DNA of 44,148 nt from an uncultured Sulfitobacter sp. (GTDB taxonomy: Bacteria > Pseudomonadota > Alphaproteobacteria > Rhodobacterales > Rhodobacteraceae). Below, piece by piece: positions 23,865 to 32,937 of this stretch (within the stretch, counting starts at the first letter, position 1; each line of letters begins with the position of its first letter). The notes under the pieces were generated by a model. It was not told where the DNA came from, did no database searches, and saw nothing but the letters and a program-made list of their open reading frames with translations. The stretch is from positions 1 through 44,148 of the forward strand of contig CALFWM010000018.1 in the NCBI GenBank assembly GCA_937928635.1. The letters run 5' to 3'. Made by a program: the position numbers and the translations under genes.

Positions 23865-24764
23865 TTATCCACGTACCATGTGCTTAAGTGTGCGTACCAG
23901 TGGCTTCAGATGTACTTCGCTGCGCATTGCGCTTGCTGGTTCGTGGTGCAGACTGGTGCGATACCAGACATCTGGTGCAGGTCTGCGCCAGTTTGAGCGA
24001 GAATGTACCAGAAACGTTGCTTCATGTCCGCTGGTGCGCACAGCCTGCAGAATGTTATCTGTCAGATCGTCTTCGTGGCCGTAGGGTACGGAAAAGGACC
24101 GTACTGTGCTGCCTGACAGTTCTTCGAGTTTGGCCTTGGAGGCGACAATCTCTGTTTCGATCTCTGCCGGGGTAAGGCTGCGGCAGTGAACATGATGAGT
24201 GGTATGATTACCAATGGCAACGTCAAGGGACACCAGTTCCTTGAGATCGTCTGAGTCGATTAATGGGGCGCGTTGCGTCAGGTTCGGAGGGCCATATGTC
24301 GTCAACAGCCTGTCACGAATAGCTAACCGTTCGGTTGCGGTGCGGCTGGCCATGTCGCGCACGACAATCGTGCCGACGCTGTTACGCAGTGGCAATTCCA
24401 GGATGGCGCAAACGGCTTCTAGTCCAGCAGTTTGCGCAGCCCATGCTAACGTACTGTCAAGTGAGATAGCGTTGTGCGACAACAAACTAGGGTTTACAAA
24501 AAAAACGGCTGGAAGCCTTTGCGGTGCCAAGACGGTTCGTACCATCTCCAGCACGGACTTGAATGCATCATCAAAGGTCAGCAGCAGGGCTTTGGGCGGA
24601 ATGTCTCCGGTCAGCATCTGATCCAGTGAAATCACATTATAACGCTGGGTTAGCCACGCGATTTGCGCTTTATACGCGGGGACACTGGAAGCGATGTTCA
24701 ATCCCTCCTCAAATATGCTTTCTTCCCCGATATGATGATGGAGAACACAGGTTACATTTTTCAT
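23865..24764 (-). CDS. Polysaccharide deacetylase family protein (NodB fold)
   Basis: A 299-residue carbohydrate esterase family 4 type protein that would remove N- or O-acetyl groups. Motif 1 is TFDDAF (Asp65, Asp66; one base and one metal ligand) and motif 2 is NHTTHH (His187, His191; metal ligands); VPYGHEDD near residue 230 fits motif 3. No signal peptide is visible from the ATG at 24764, which has AAGGA 6 bases ahead. A cytoplasmic member suggests action on a sugar nucleotide or lipid-linked intermediate rather than finished EPS, and the formyltransferase next door could then use the freed amine. This coupling of deacetylation and formylation is inference. Confidence 0.88.
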   Translation of the reverse strand: MKNVTCVLHHHIGEESIFEEGLNIASSVPAYKAQIAWLTQRYNVISLDQMLTGDIPPKALLLTFDDAFKSVLEMVRTVLAPQRLPAVFFVNPSLLSHNAISLDSTLAWAAQTAGLEAVCAILELPLRNSVGTIVVRDMASRTATERLAIRDRLLTTYGPPNLTQRAPLIDSDDLKELVSLDVAIGNHTTHHVHCRSLTPAEIETEIVASKAKLEELSGSTVRSFSVPYGHEDDLTDNILQAVRTSGHEATFLVHSRSNWRRPAPDVWYRTSLHHEPASAMRSEVHLKPLVRTLKHMVRG

Positions 24765-24868
24765 ATTGTTCCTTTTCACAGGCGATCTATCGTGCAAGGT
24801 TCTATATAACGATACAAGTCTGACAGTTCAGGCAGAATACGCCATGCCAAGATGCAAAGGCCGCGTGG

Positions 24869-26059
24869 TTAGCTTGCGTACTGAACCGCAATTTGCTGAA
24901 TAAGTTCGCGCAGGGCATTTTCATACACGGCCAGTTTCTCGCGGCCCTTAGTGTAAGCCCTCTGAGCATCTGCTGCCAAAGTATCTCGCTTGGCAAAACC
25001 CGTTTCAATCGCCGCTCGGATGTCCTCAGCAGACTGCGAGGTACAATCCACCGTATAGCCATAGCCCAGGGTGCCAAAGAGCCCCTCAAACTTGCGGCTA
25101 TAGGCCATCGGCACCACCGGCACGCCGGCGGCAAAGGCACCGATACAGGCATGCATGCGCGCGCCCATGAAGAAATCCATCCCCGCGATATAGCTCTTGG
25201 CCTCGGACGGGGAAGCGAATGAGGGGGCAAGCACCACACCGGGGAACTCCGCCACCAGTTTTTCAGACGCCGTATAATCATCCTCGCCCTGCATCGCGCC
25301 TGAACGCACGATCACATGGGGTATCAGATGCACTTCGCAGCCCTCAGCATGGGCCTGAAACCAGGTGATCAGATCACGGATCAGGCGTGGATAATCCATC
25401 TGCAGGCCGAATTCATTCTTGCCGGTGTACCCCCCTCCCATCAGCAGGCCCGAGACGTTGATGCCGACCTTCAAAGGTCCGCCATCACGCGGGGCAGGGG
25501 GATCATAGGGCAGGCGCAAGGCCACGTCGCAGGCCTCGATCACTTTATCACAGCCCAGCTCACGCGCGGCGGCGGTGGATTTGGCATCACGGCTGGCGAC
25601 CACCGCGCAGCGGCGCATGGAGTGTTTGGCCAGCAGACGCGAGGAGGTCTTGCTAAAAGGCCCCACGGTTTGCGGTGCCATCACCAGCGGCGTGCGGGCA
25701 AAATGGGTGAGGTATTTGAGGAAGAACATCCGGGTCAAACGCTTGGGCCCATAGATGTCGGCAAAGCTGTCCCCACCGCCAATGTCGATCACCAGATCAG
25801 AGCGGCGCGCGATGGCGAAGAACCCTTTGGGGCTGCGCATCATCTTGCCGTCCAGATCGACCACGGTGATGTCGGGGCCAGAAATGTAGGGCTCCCGCGC
25901 ATCCTTGAAATCCACGATGGTGATCTCAATTTCGCGGCCCATGTTGCGCCCGATCTCGCGGATGATCTCCACCTCGGAGACGCTGAGCGCGCCCACTCCA
26001 AGGTTGTCGGACCGGGTGGCATGCATGATCAGGCAGATGCGTAAAGGGCGAGATGTCAT
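24869..26059 (-). CDS. Polysaccharide pyruvyl transferase family protein
   Basis: A 396-residue protein of the CsaB/WcaK/ExoV-type family that adds a ketal-linked pyruvate from phosphoenolpyruvate to a sugar. Recognisable parts: LGVGALSVSEV near the start, VIDIGGGDSFADIYG, the M-A-P-Q-T-V-GPF stretch, and GARMHACIGAFAAGVPVVPMAYSRKFEGLF near the end, the most conserved block. No signal or membrane helix, so cytoplasmic. Pyruvylation adds negative charge. It is the second gene of the leftward operon after the FrhB-like gene, 78 bases behind; that gap holds three 11-base direct repeats. The ATG at 26059 is the only reasonable start. Confidence 0.92.
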   Translation of the reverse strand: MTSRPLRICLIMHATRSDNLGVGALSVSEVEIIREIGRNMGREIEITIVDFKDAREPYISGPDITVVDLDGKMMRSPKGFFAIARRSDLVIDIGGGDSFADIYGPKRLTRMFFLKYLTHFARTPLVMAPQTVGPFSKTSSRLLAKHSMRRCAVVASRDAKSTAAARELGCDKVIEACDVALRLPYDPPAPRDGGPLKVGINVSGLLMGGGYTGKNEFGLQMDYPRLIRDLITWFQAHAEGCEVHLIPHVIVRSGAMQGEDDYTASEKLVAEFPGVVLAPSFASPSEAKSYIAGMDFFMGARMHACIGAFAAGVPVVPMAYSRKFEGLFGTLGYGYTVDCTSQSAEDIRAAIETGFAKRDTLAADAQRAYTKGREKLAVYENALRELIQQIAVQYAS

Positions 26060-26082
26060 CGAGAAAAGCCTATCTGTATCGT

Positions 26083-26115
26083 GTCGGTATTACGTCGGTA
26101 TTTGGTCGGTGTTTT
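26083..26115 (-). promoter_or_regulatory. Three 11-base direct repeats upstream of the pyruvyl transferase gene
   Basis: GTCGGTATTAC, GTCGGTATTTG and GTCGGTGTTTT follow each other without spacing (26083-26093, 26094-26104, 26105-26115), 24 bases ahead of the ATG at 26059. A spacing of 11 bases puts each unit on the same face of the helix, as for PhoB/OmpR-type regulators. The binding protein is unknown. Confidence 0.5.
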
Positions 26116-26137
26116 TGCCGATGGTGCAGGTCATCCC

Positions 26138-27370
26138 CTAGCGCAGACTGCGGCGCAGGGTGCCGAGGAAATTTTTGGCGTTGCGCAGGATCGGGTTCTG
26201 CCGGGCGGCGGCAAAGAGTTGAAGGCCCTCATAGCGCGGCGTGGGTTTGCCCACAATGCGCCGCCCCGCCAGCCGCGCCATCAGCGCGCGGCGCCGCTCG
26301 CGCTGGCCCGGTTGGATGGCGGTGAGGTCCTCGACGTTGAAGGGCTCGGTTGTGAGATGCCCGGCCTCTTTGGCCGCATTGATCAGCTGCGCGCCAAGGT
26401 CTGTACGGGTCACGATCAGGCTGATGCCGGGGGCCTCTTCAAAGACCGGGTATCCGGCAACGTCACTTTCCCAGGCATCGGCACAGACAATGTCTGCGGC
26501 CACGCCGGTGCCATCCGCACAGAGCTTGCAGCGCATCTGCACATGGCGCGACAGCACGCCGCCCCAGCTGTCATGATAGCTCATGGAGCGCTCTGATCCG
26601 TCATGGGCCGTCGCCGTGGCCTGCCCCGGCCAGCCATTGCCGCGAAAGCGGAATTTTGCGGTCTCTTCCAGCGTGGTGCCGAGTTTCGCCAGCACCTCTT
26701 TGCCGCCGGTATGAGAGGGCACGCCGGCGCAAAAGAACGACAGGATCACCGGGAAGGTTGCCGCCACATCCGGATCGCGATTGCATAAGCTCCGCATGGC
26801 GACTGCATCGCAGGGCTTGCCCACAAAAGCGTAAGTTTTGCCGTTTTCGCGGTGCGCGGCGACTTGTGCCATGATCCCCTCCAGCGGGGCAGAGGGCGCA
26901 TAGCGTGACCCGGCGGCAGCGGTGATCGCTGCGCGGTCCATCGTGATCACGGCCATATTGCCAATCGGCAGATCGGTTGAGGCGGTGGTCTGCACCACCG
27001 CGTCCACCGTGCCGCTTTCAATGAGATGCACGAGGACTGCGGACAGCCCACCGCCCGAGGCGCCGGCAAAACGCACGGCGTCATCGGTGGCATGTCCCGT
27101 CATCATCTCAACGTAAGGTCCCCACAACACCGGATCCTTGCGGCCCTGAGGCGCAACACTCTGGGTCAAACCGGGACAGACGGCTGCAATCGCCGCCTCC
27201 TGCTCCGCTGCCAAAGGAGCCGATTGTACGGGGCGCAAATAGCCCGGTGCGGCCACATTCATCGTGACTTTGCCCGGCGCCAGAGCCGCACAGGCCCCAC
27301 AGCCAGCGCAAAGATCACCCTTTGCCACGCGGGCCAGGGCCGGACTTTGAGGTACGGGAGTGTCGGGCAT
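26138..27370 (-). CDS. FrhB-like Fe-S flavoprotein (coenzyme F420 hydrogenase beta-subunit family)
   Basis: A 410-residue protein with an N-terminal iron-sulfur motif CAGCGAC (Cys21, Cys24, Cys27) and the FrhB-type domains. The middle reads FAGASGGGLSAVLVHLIESG and YAFVGKPCDAVAMRSL, and LVHEPF-type C-terminal parts carry MRCKLCADGTGVAADIVCADAW, another conserved Cys pair. The family is redox active, and members next to pyruvyl transferases are common in EPS loci of bacteria that make no F420 (recollection), where the substrate is probably a sugar or its carrier rather than F420. No archaeal-type F420 genes are visible. It is the first gene of the modification operon. Confidence 0.88.
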   Translation of the reverse strand: MPDTPVPQSPALARVAKGDLCAGCGACAALAPGKVTMNVAAPGYLRPVQSAPLAAEQEAAIAAVCPGLTQSVAPQGRKDPVLWGPYVEMMTGHATDDAVRFAGASGGGLSAVLVHLIESGTVDAVVQTTASTDLPIGNMAVITMDRAAITAAAGSRYAPSAPLEGIMAQVAAHRENGKTYAFVGKPCDAVAMRSLCNRDPDVAATFPVILSFFCAGVPSHTGGKEVLAKLGTTLEETAKFRFRGNGWPGQATATAHDGSERSMSYHDSWGGVLSRHVQMRCKLCADGTGVAADIVCADAWESDVAGYPVFEEAPGISLIVTRTDLGAQLINAAKEAGHLTTEPFNVEDLTAIQPGQRERRRALMARLAGRRIVGKPTPRYEGLQLFAAARQNPILRNAKNFLGTLRRSLR

Positions 27371-27495
27371 TAAAGGTCTTTCCTGCGTCGAGGGGCGGAT
27401 GCGTGGCTCTCTTACGATGAAAACGTCTTAAACACACCCGTTTTTAGGAGAGTCTTAGGGGGTGATCTTGACCTTGTTATGGCAACCATGAACAA

Positions 27496-27520
27496 GCAGC
27501 CCCTCAGGGGGCGCTTTTTT
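27496..27520 (+). terminator. Rho-independent hairpin upstream of the flippase gene
   Basis: GC-A-GCCCC (27496-27503) pairs with GGGGCGC (27508-27514) around TCAG, with one bulged A, and six T follow (27515-27520). It reads on the plus strand, 38 bases ahead of the flippase ATG, with no plus-strand gene before it. It therefore looks like a leader terminator (attenuator) or a barrier to upstream transcription. Confidence 0.7.
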
Positions 27521-27558
27521 GCCTCATAACCAACTGTTTCAAAGAGTATCTGCCTGAC

Positions 27559-28992
27559 ATGTTTCGTTCTGCCCTTCTGATCCTGTCCGGCAATGCGGCG
27601 GCCTCGCTGTTGCTGCTGGCGCGCAATCTGGTGATTGCGCGGCTGATCCCGGTGGCGGATTACGGGATTGCCGCGACATTCGCGATCACGATGGCGGTGG
27701 TCGAGATGATGTCGCAGCTGGGTTTGCAACAGCAGATCATTCAGGCCAAAGATGGCGATGATCCACGCTTTCAAAAGGCCTTGCAGGGCTTTCAGGTGCT
27801 GCGCGGGGTTATCGCCGGGGCGATCCTGTTCTTTGCCGCCAAATGGATTGCCGATTTTCTGAACATTCCCCATGTGGCCTGGGCCTATCAGGTGATGGCG
27901 CTGGTGCCGGTGATGAATGCGCTCCAGCACTTTGATATTCACCGGTTGAACCGGCAGATGCGGTTCTGGCCGATTGTGCTGACGGGGGCGGTGCCGGCGC
28001 TGATTTCACTGGCGGCTGTCTGGCCACTTTATCTGATGTTTGGTGATTACAAGGTGATGCTTTGGGCGATCATCCTGCAATGGGCGCTGATGATGGTGGT
28101 CTCGCATCTGGTGGCGGAACGTCCCTATCGGCTGATCCTTGATGCCAGGATCATGGGAGACTCCTTACGTTTTGGCTGGCCCTTGCTGGTCAATGGGATG
28201 CTGATGTTTGCCGTGTTCAATGGCGACAAGCTGATTGTTGGCCGTGTGCTGGGGATGGAGACCCTGGCGATCTTTGCCATGGGCGTGACCCTGACACTGA
28301 CGCCAACTTTGGTGATGGCGAAATCGGCACAGAATTTCTTTTTGCCGCAGCTTTCCAAAGTGGACCGTGACACCCCGGAAGGTGCGGCGCGGTTCCAGCA
28401 TCTGTCGATGGTCACTATGCAGGCCGTCTGGGTGATGAGTGTTGGCATTATTGTCGTGATTGCTCTGATCGGGCCTTTGATCATCACTGGCCTTCTTGGC
28501 GAAAAATATACGTCTCTCATTCCTTATATGATTTGGCTTACTATTGCGCAGGCGTTGCGGGTGGCAAAGGCTGGCTCAGCTCTTGTGGCGTTGGCGGTTG
28601 GTCAGACGACAAACGCGATGATCGCTAACCTGCTGCGCATCGCAGTGCTGCCTGTGTGCTGGTATGTTGCAACCACCACAGGTGATCTGCTGACAATCAT
28701 CTGGATAGGCATATTGGGTGAATTTCTGGGTTATTCGGTTTCTTTGATCCTTGTGCGGGGGCGGCTCGGTATATCCCTGCAAGAGCTTGTCCTACCTCTG
28801 ACGAGTGTTCTGGTAGTAATGGCGAGCACCGTCTGGCTTGCGCTGCAACGTGGGTCAGGGCAGGGCAGTGCTGCATTCATTCTGGTGGAAATGACGACCT
28901 ACACGATTGTACTTGCCCTTCTAGTCTGGTGTTGTCGGGATTTGTGCCGCTATGTCACCAACCGCCATAGACATACCCCGGAAGAAAGCTAG
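27559..28992 (+). CDS. Wzx-type polysaccharide flippase (MOP/MATE superfamily)
   Basis: A 477-residue integral membrane protein with about twelve helices that would move the lipid-linked repeat unit to the periplasm. The N-terminus SGNAAASLLLLARNLVIARLIPVADYGIAATF is the usual start of the oligosaccharide flippase family, and GLQQQIIQ and FGWPLLVNGMLMFAVFNGDKLIVGRVLG follow in the second half. The base composition changes at about 28490: the second half is less GC-rich and uses more A/T-ending codons than the first. The gene is followed after 9 bases by the acetyltransferase, so the two form one operon. Confidence 0.92.
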   Translation: MFRSALLILSGNAAASLLLLARNLVIARLIPVADYGIAATFAITMAVVEMMSQLGLQQQIIQAKDGDDPRFQKALQGFQVLRGVIAGAILFFAAKWIADFLNIPHVAWAYQVMALVPVMNALQHFDIHRLNRQMRFWPIVLTGAVPALISLAAVWPLYLMFGDYKVMLWAIILQWALMMVVSHLVAERPYRLILDARIMGDSLRFGWPLLVNGMLMFAVFNGDKLIVGRVLGMETLAIFAMGVTLTLTPTLVMAKSAQNFFLPQLSKVDRDTPEGAARFQHLSMVTMQAVWVMSVGIIVVIALIGPLIITGLLGEKYTSLIPYMIWLTIAQALRVAKAGSALVALAVGQTTNAMIANLLRIAVLPVCWYVATTTGDLLTIIWIGILGEFLGYSVSLILVRGRLGISLQELVLPLTSVLVVMASTVWLALQRGSGQGSAAFILVEMTTYTIVLALLVWCCRDLCRYVTNRHRHTPEES

Positions 28993-29001
28993 CCTGCACT
29001 C

Positions 29002-29697
29002 ATGACACAGAAACCTTTATCCCCTTGGCATGAGGATGCCTCTGCACGGGCCGACGCGTTGGTGCGCAACACCCACTCAGCGGCCGCGCCGTTATTGCGC
29101 AGACTTTATAAGGTTCATGCGTTGCGTGGTCTGGTGCTGCGGGCCTGCGCACGGCTTGAGGGTGGTCTGATGACCTCGACAACCCTGCGCGACATTCTGA
29201 AAGGCACCCACAAGGTGGTAGTAGGGCAATATTCCTATGGTCCGATACTGACACCAGGGGTTTTGCCCCCCGGCACCAGAGTGGGGCGGTATTGTTCTGT
29301 CGGTAGCCAGCTGATCGTGCGACGTCGTGACCATCCGATAGAACGCCCTTTTTTACACCCTTATTTCTACAATAGCGCTTTGGGTCTGCTGCGTCGGGAC
29401 AGCATCCAGTATGACGTCGAAAATCCGCTTGAAATCGGCCATGATGTTTGGATCGGAGACCGGGTCACCATTCTGAGCGGTTGCAAGAGCATCGGCAATG
29501 GTGCCGTTCTCGCTGCAGGGGCAGTGGTAACAAGGGATGTTCCAGCCTATGCTATTGTTGGCGGTACACCCGCACGGGTCATCCGCTCTCGCTTTGAGGC
29601 GGATAAAATCGCAGACCTTGAAGAAAGCCAATGGTGGGAGCGCGATATTGCCTCTTTGATTAGCGCGCCTCCCTTTGACGGGCTCAGCCCTCTATAA
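29002..29697 (+). CDS. Hexapeptide O-acetyltransferase (CatB-related)
   Basis: A 231-residue transferase with a left-handed beta helix. The order [18 protein letters not shown], then [49 protein letters not shown] is typical of CatB/xenobiotic acetyltransferase-like proteins. The catalytic His is probably in RRDHPIE (as in that family). The N-terminal 75 residues are an extension not recognised. It is 9 bases after the flippase. Its 3' end overlaps the SGNH hydrolase gene (stop at 29692 on the minus strand) by 6 bases, tail to tail. Acetylation of EPS sugars is inferred. Confidence 0.88.
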   Translation: MTQKPLSPWHEDASARADALVRNTHSAAAPLLRRLYKVHALRGLVLRACARLEGGLMTSTTLRDILKGTHKVVVGQYSYGPILTPGVLPPGTRVGRYCSVGSQLIVRRRDHPIERPFLHPYFYNSALGLLRRDSIQYDVENPLEIGHDVWIGDRVTILSGCKSIGNGAVLAAGAVVTRDVPAYAIVGGTPARVIRSRFEADKIADLEESQWWERDIASLISAPPFDGLSPL

Positions 29698-31128
29698 TCC
29701 CGCCGTCACCCCGTATTGCGGTGTATCCCCCCCGGTCAGGCGCACTTCGGCCCCCAACAGGCTTGGGTGCGTGCTGTCCCCGGCGTAATAGGCGATATCC
29801 GCCGCCTGCGCAGAGGTTTCAAACCGGGTTTGCCCGGCATGTTCGATCAGATCGGTCGAGATGATCGAGACCTGCCCGGTGGATCCTACATCCGCAAGGA
29901 ACTGTGGATCGCGTAAAGCGGTACGATATGCGGTGGTCTGAGGCATCAACCCGGGCGCTGTCGCAATATTGGCCATCGCCCGCACTTCCCAGCCCTTTTG
30001 CAGCACGCCACTGGCGGGCGTGTCGAGATACGCCACCACGTTGGCGTAATGCTCGGCGGCGGTGAAGGAGGACCAGTCGTTGCGCCCGATTTCAAAGGCC
30101 ATGACATTGCGCCCCGGTAGGGTCTGATCAGACCAGCTGTGATTGGCATCGCGCTTGAGCACCAGATCAGCGACCCGGTTGCCCGAGGCCCCCTTGTTGA
30201 TCACCCGCCAGCCAGCCGGGATGCGCCCTGATCCCGGTTCGGTCAGGATCGCGGCGGCAGAGAGATGAGGGGTGACCTCTCCAGTGCCCTGCATGATGCT
30301 GTCGCCCTCCAGCACCAGCTGGTTGGTCACAGGCGCGATGTTGTGCTGCTGCATCAGCGCCGCGCTGACACTCTGCGCATCTGCGTTTGACAGCCCCGGC
30401 GCATAGACCACCATCTCGTAAAGGTCGAAAATCCCCCATTTGCCGCTGCGGCGGGGCGACCAGGCATAGCGCCCGATCTCAGCCCCGCTGATCCCGGTGC
30501 GGTTATAGGCAACCGCCACATCGGCAAAGCGTTCATTCAGCATGAGCCGGATGCCCGAGGCCGAAGACGCCGCGCCAATCACCTGCATTTGCGCGCCGGG
30601 CACCATCCATTCCGCATTCACCGGTGCGGTATAGCCGATCTTGCCAAAAGACTGCAGATGTCCCGCTGAGCGCGCGTAGATCCGGCTGCCAAGTGGGCCG
30701 CCAAGGGTGTTCACATGGCTGCCCTGGGCGCGGTTGCCCAAAGACAGATAGCGGTTATTGGAGGCTGGATGGCGTGGCACCCGGCCCACCATCAGCACGG
30801 TAATGTCGCGGCTGTCACTGATGAGCGAGGCGGCGACATTCAGAAATTCCGCCCCCTCAAAGCGCCAGAACGGCTGACCCAACCCGTCGGTCATGGCCTT
30901 GGGGCCAATGCCGGGCGCGCCTTCGCTGACGTTGGCCTGACCTTGCATATCTATGGCCGAAACCACCCGGCCCTGCGCCGTGATCACATTAGAATGGGCC
31001 GGATGCCAGCGCGTGGTGGGCGCAAAGGGCAGAGCCGGGGGCCCCACCGGCGGTGGGGGTGGAGGCGGGGGCCCCTCCAGGGTCGTGAATGCCGGATGAA
31101 ACAGGCCTCCGGAGCCCAGTCCGATCAT
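29692..31128 (-). CDS. Lectin-like SGNH/GDSL hydrolase, spike-fibre candidate
   Basis: A 478-residue protein. After a short hydrophobic start comes a proline tract ([14 protein letters not shown]), then a region of about 220 residues with a concanavalin/LamG-like strand pattern ([27 protein letters not shown]). The C-terminal half is an SGNH hydrolase: block I GDS (Ser277), block II NKGASGN, block III GRND and block V DSTH (Asp451, His454). Such enzymes often remove O-acetyl groups from polysaccharides. The start is ATG at 31128, which overlaps the TAA of the small upstream gene (TAATG). This pairing with a spike-base-like protein recalls the head spikes of gene transfer agents. An EPS esterase role without a particle is the alternative. 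Confidence 0.8.
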   Translation of the reverse strand: MIGLGSGGLFHPAFTTLEGPPPPPPPPVGPPALPFAPTTRWHPAHSNVITAQGRVVSAIDMQGQANVSEGAPGIGPKAMTDGLGQPFWRFEGAEFLNVAASLISDSRDITVLMVGRVPRHPASNNRYLSLGNRAQGSHVNTLGGPLGSRIYARSAGHLQSFGKIGYTAPVNAEWMVPGAQMQVIGAASSASGIRLMLNERFADVAVAYNRTGISGAEIGRYAWSPRRSGKWGIFDLYEMVVYAPGLSNADAQSVSAALMQQHNIAPVTNQLVLEGDSIMQGTGEVTPHLSAAAILTEPGSGRIPAGWRVINKGASGNRVADLVLKRDANHSWSDQTLPGRNVMAFEIGRNDWSSFTAAEHYANVVAYLDTPASGVLQKGWEVRAMANIATAPGLMPQTTAYRTALRDPQFLADVGSTGQVSIISTDLIEHAGQTRFETSAQAADIAYYAGDSTHPSLLGAEVRLTGGDTPQYGVTAGL

Positions 31129-31394
31129 TACCAGCACCCAGTGATGCTGGTGGCCGTTGTGCCGGTGGCATGGACACGCGCCACCCGCAGAGGATGCCAG
31201 CCCACCGCCAGGGCGGCAAAATCCACCACCGTGCCCGCTGCCAACGTGACGCGGACATTGCCTGCCCCGCCCACATAAAGGGCACGGGTCAAATGGGGCA
31301 GGTCGGCAGTGTCAGAAGGGGTGACCTCCACAGCATTGGTGACAGGCCCTCCCAGTCCGGGAGAGAAATCCTTGAAGTTATCAATAATGGGCAT
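31128..31394 (-). CDS. Spike-base-like small protein (GTA Rcc01079-type)
   Basis: An 88-residue protein without signal peptide or membrane helix. Its core reads TPSDTADLPHLTRALYVGGAGNVRV and WHPLRVARVHATGTTAT, a strand-rich pattern I recognise as the spike base protein family named after Rhodobacter capsulatus Rcc01079, the base of gene-transfer-agent head spikes; this is recollection, not a search. GGAGA precedes the ATG at 31394 by 8 bases; an upstream frame start at 31439 is rejected. The stop overlaps the start of the lectin-SGNH gene as TAATG, so the two are made together, as base and fibre would be. No capsid, portal or tail gene lies in the window. Confidence 0.65.
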   Translation of the reverse strand: MPIIDNFKDFSPGLGGPVTNAVEVTPSDTADLPHLTRALYVGGAGNVRVTLAAGTVVDFAALAVGWHPLRVARVHATGTTATSITGCW

Positions 31395-31581
31395 TAGCCG
31401 GTCTCCATTTTGTCTGGCGCTTGGGGTTGAGAAGGCCAAGTGCTTAACATGAGGGGATGCGATGTTGCCGGGTGCTGATGAAGAGCGCGCGTCTTGTTAA
31501 GGCGGCCCACTTGGGGGCAGACTCCACAACAGCGCTGATTCGTCCTATATCAAGGGTGTAAAATGTGAAAAGGGTTTGAAA

Positions 31582-32826
31582 ATGAGTCAGACAGTCCGGG
31601 CGTTCCTTGCCTTTGTAATAATGGTTCTGGCGCTTCCTGTTTCTGCCGCCGAGACCCTTCAGGTGTCCACACCAAAAGAGCTGAAACAGGCGCTTGGCAA
31701 CCCCGCGCCGGGCCTGACCATCACGCTGGCACCCGGCGCATATGGCGTGCTGTCGCTGCGCGGACTTGAAAGCGCCAAACCGGTTGTCTTGCGGTCAGCG
31801 GATCCTGCACAGCCTGCACGTTTCTCTTCCATGACTCTGCTTGAGGTCAAAGGGTTGACTCTGGAAAATCTGGTTTTTGACTATGATTTCAAACCGGGTG
31901 ACAAGCTCCACCTGCGCCCTTTTCAGGTGCTCAAAAGTGAAAACATCACCATCCAGGACTCCTTGTTTGAAGGGGACATAGCGCGCGGTACAGGGGGCGT
32001 GGATGATGGCTATCCAACTGCTTTTGGTCTTGGCGTGCGCAATACCTCGGGTTTGACGCTGGCGGGCAATGAGGTGCGTCATTTCTTTCGTGGCACGGTG
32101 ATCAGTCAGGCGCGTGACATTGTTGTAGACAGCAACCGACTTCACAGTCTCCGTATGGATGGTATGAACTTTACAGAAGTGCAAAACGTGCGCATTGAGG
32201 GCAACCACATTCACGATTTTCTGCGCAACCTGGACTCCAAGGATCACTCCGACATGATCCAGTTTTGGACCAATGGTACGAATTCTCCGTCGCGCAACAT
32301 TGTTATCCGCAACAATATTCTGAACTCAGGGATGGGCCTATTCACCCAGTCGATCTTCATGCGCAATGACTTGGTAGACCGCGGGCTAGCAGGAGCGGAG
32401 ATGTTCTACCGAGATCTGACTATTGAAAACAATATGATCATCAATGCCCATCTGCATGGCATCACCGTGGGGGAAACCAACGGGCTGACGATCCGCAACA
32501 ACACGGTTGTGCGTAATGCCCCCTCGGAAGGCAAACAGCGCAACAAGGTTCTGTGGATCCCGCAAATTCGGGTGGCCTCGGACTCACGCGAAGTGACTAT
32601 TATCGGCAACATCACGAGCAAGGTCACCGGGGTCGAGGGCCAGCAGGATTGGCGGGTGGGCAATAATCTTTATGTGCAGGATCATTCCCGCCTGCAACCT
32701 GGGTTTTATGGTACAGTCTTTGGCATGGAAGCGGTGCGTGACCCAAGCCAGATCCGGGCGTTTCTGCCGAAAAAAGGAGGTCCTCTGGACACGAGAAACG
32801 TCGGGGTACGCACGACGCTGCGTTAG
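31582..32826 (+). CDS. Exported right-handed parallel beta-helix protein
   Basis: A 414-residue protein with a Sec signal (residues 1-23, ending VSA) and then a parallel beta-helix made of short repeated strands, for example NVRIEGNHIHDF, NIVIRNNIL, DLTIENNMIINAHLHGI and GLTIRNNTVV. The fold is that of pectate lyases, alginate epimerases and related sugar-active enzymes. HSDMIQFWTNGT and TQSIFMRNDLVDRG are shared almost word for word with residues 200-260 of the 964-residue protein at 40826, so the two are paralogues. Catalytic residues cannot be assigned by eye. Role inferred: EPS lyase, epimerase or binding protein in the periplasm or outside. The ATG at 31582 follows AAGGG. It lies before the polymerase-like gene. 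Confidence 0.85.
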   Translation: MSQTVRAFLAFVIMVLALPVSAAETLQVSTPKELKQALGNPAPGLTITLAPGAYGVLSLRGLESAKPVVLRSADPAQPARFSSMTLLEVKGLTLENLVFDYDFKPGDKLHLRPFQVLKSENITIQDSLFEGDIARGTGGVDDGYPTAFGLGVRNTSGLTLAGNEVRHFFRGTVISQARDIVVDSNRLHSLRMDGMNFTEVQNVRIEGNHIHDFLRNLDSKDHSDMIQFWTNGTNSPSRNIVIRNNILNSGMGLFTQSIFMRNDLVDRGLAGAEMFYRDLTIENNMIINAHLHGITVGETNGLTIRNNTVVRNAPSEGKQRNKVLWIPQIRVASDSREVTIIGNITSKVTGVEGQQDWRVGNNLYVQDHSRLQPGFYGTVFGMEAVRDPSQIRAFLPKKGGPLDTRNVGVRTTLR

Positions 32827-32937
32827 CGCAGTGCGCAAGACGGACACCGCTTCCGGATACCGAAAATTAAGCGCTTGAGATCACAAAAGCGCTTGAGAGG
32901 ACGCAAAAAGGTCGTGTTTTGCGGTTAATTATTTTAC

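Noticed and set aside
27412..27942. 176-codon minus-strand frame over the flippase start
   Set aside because: Antisense to a convincing flippase, very rich in His and Gln, and crosses a terminator hairpin.
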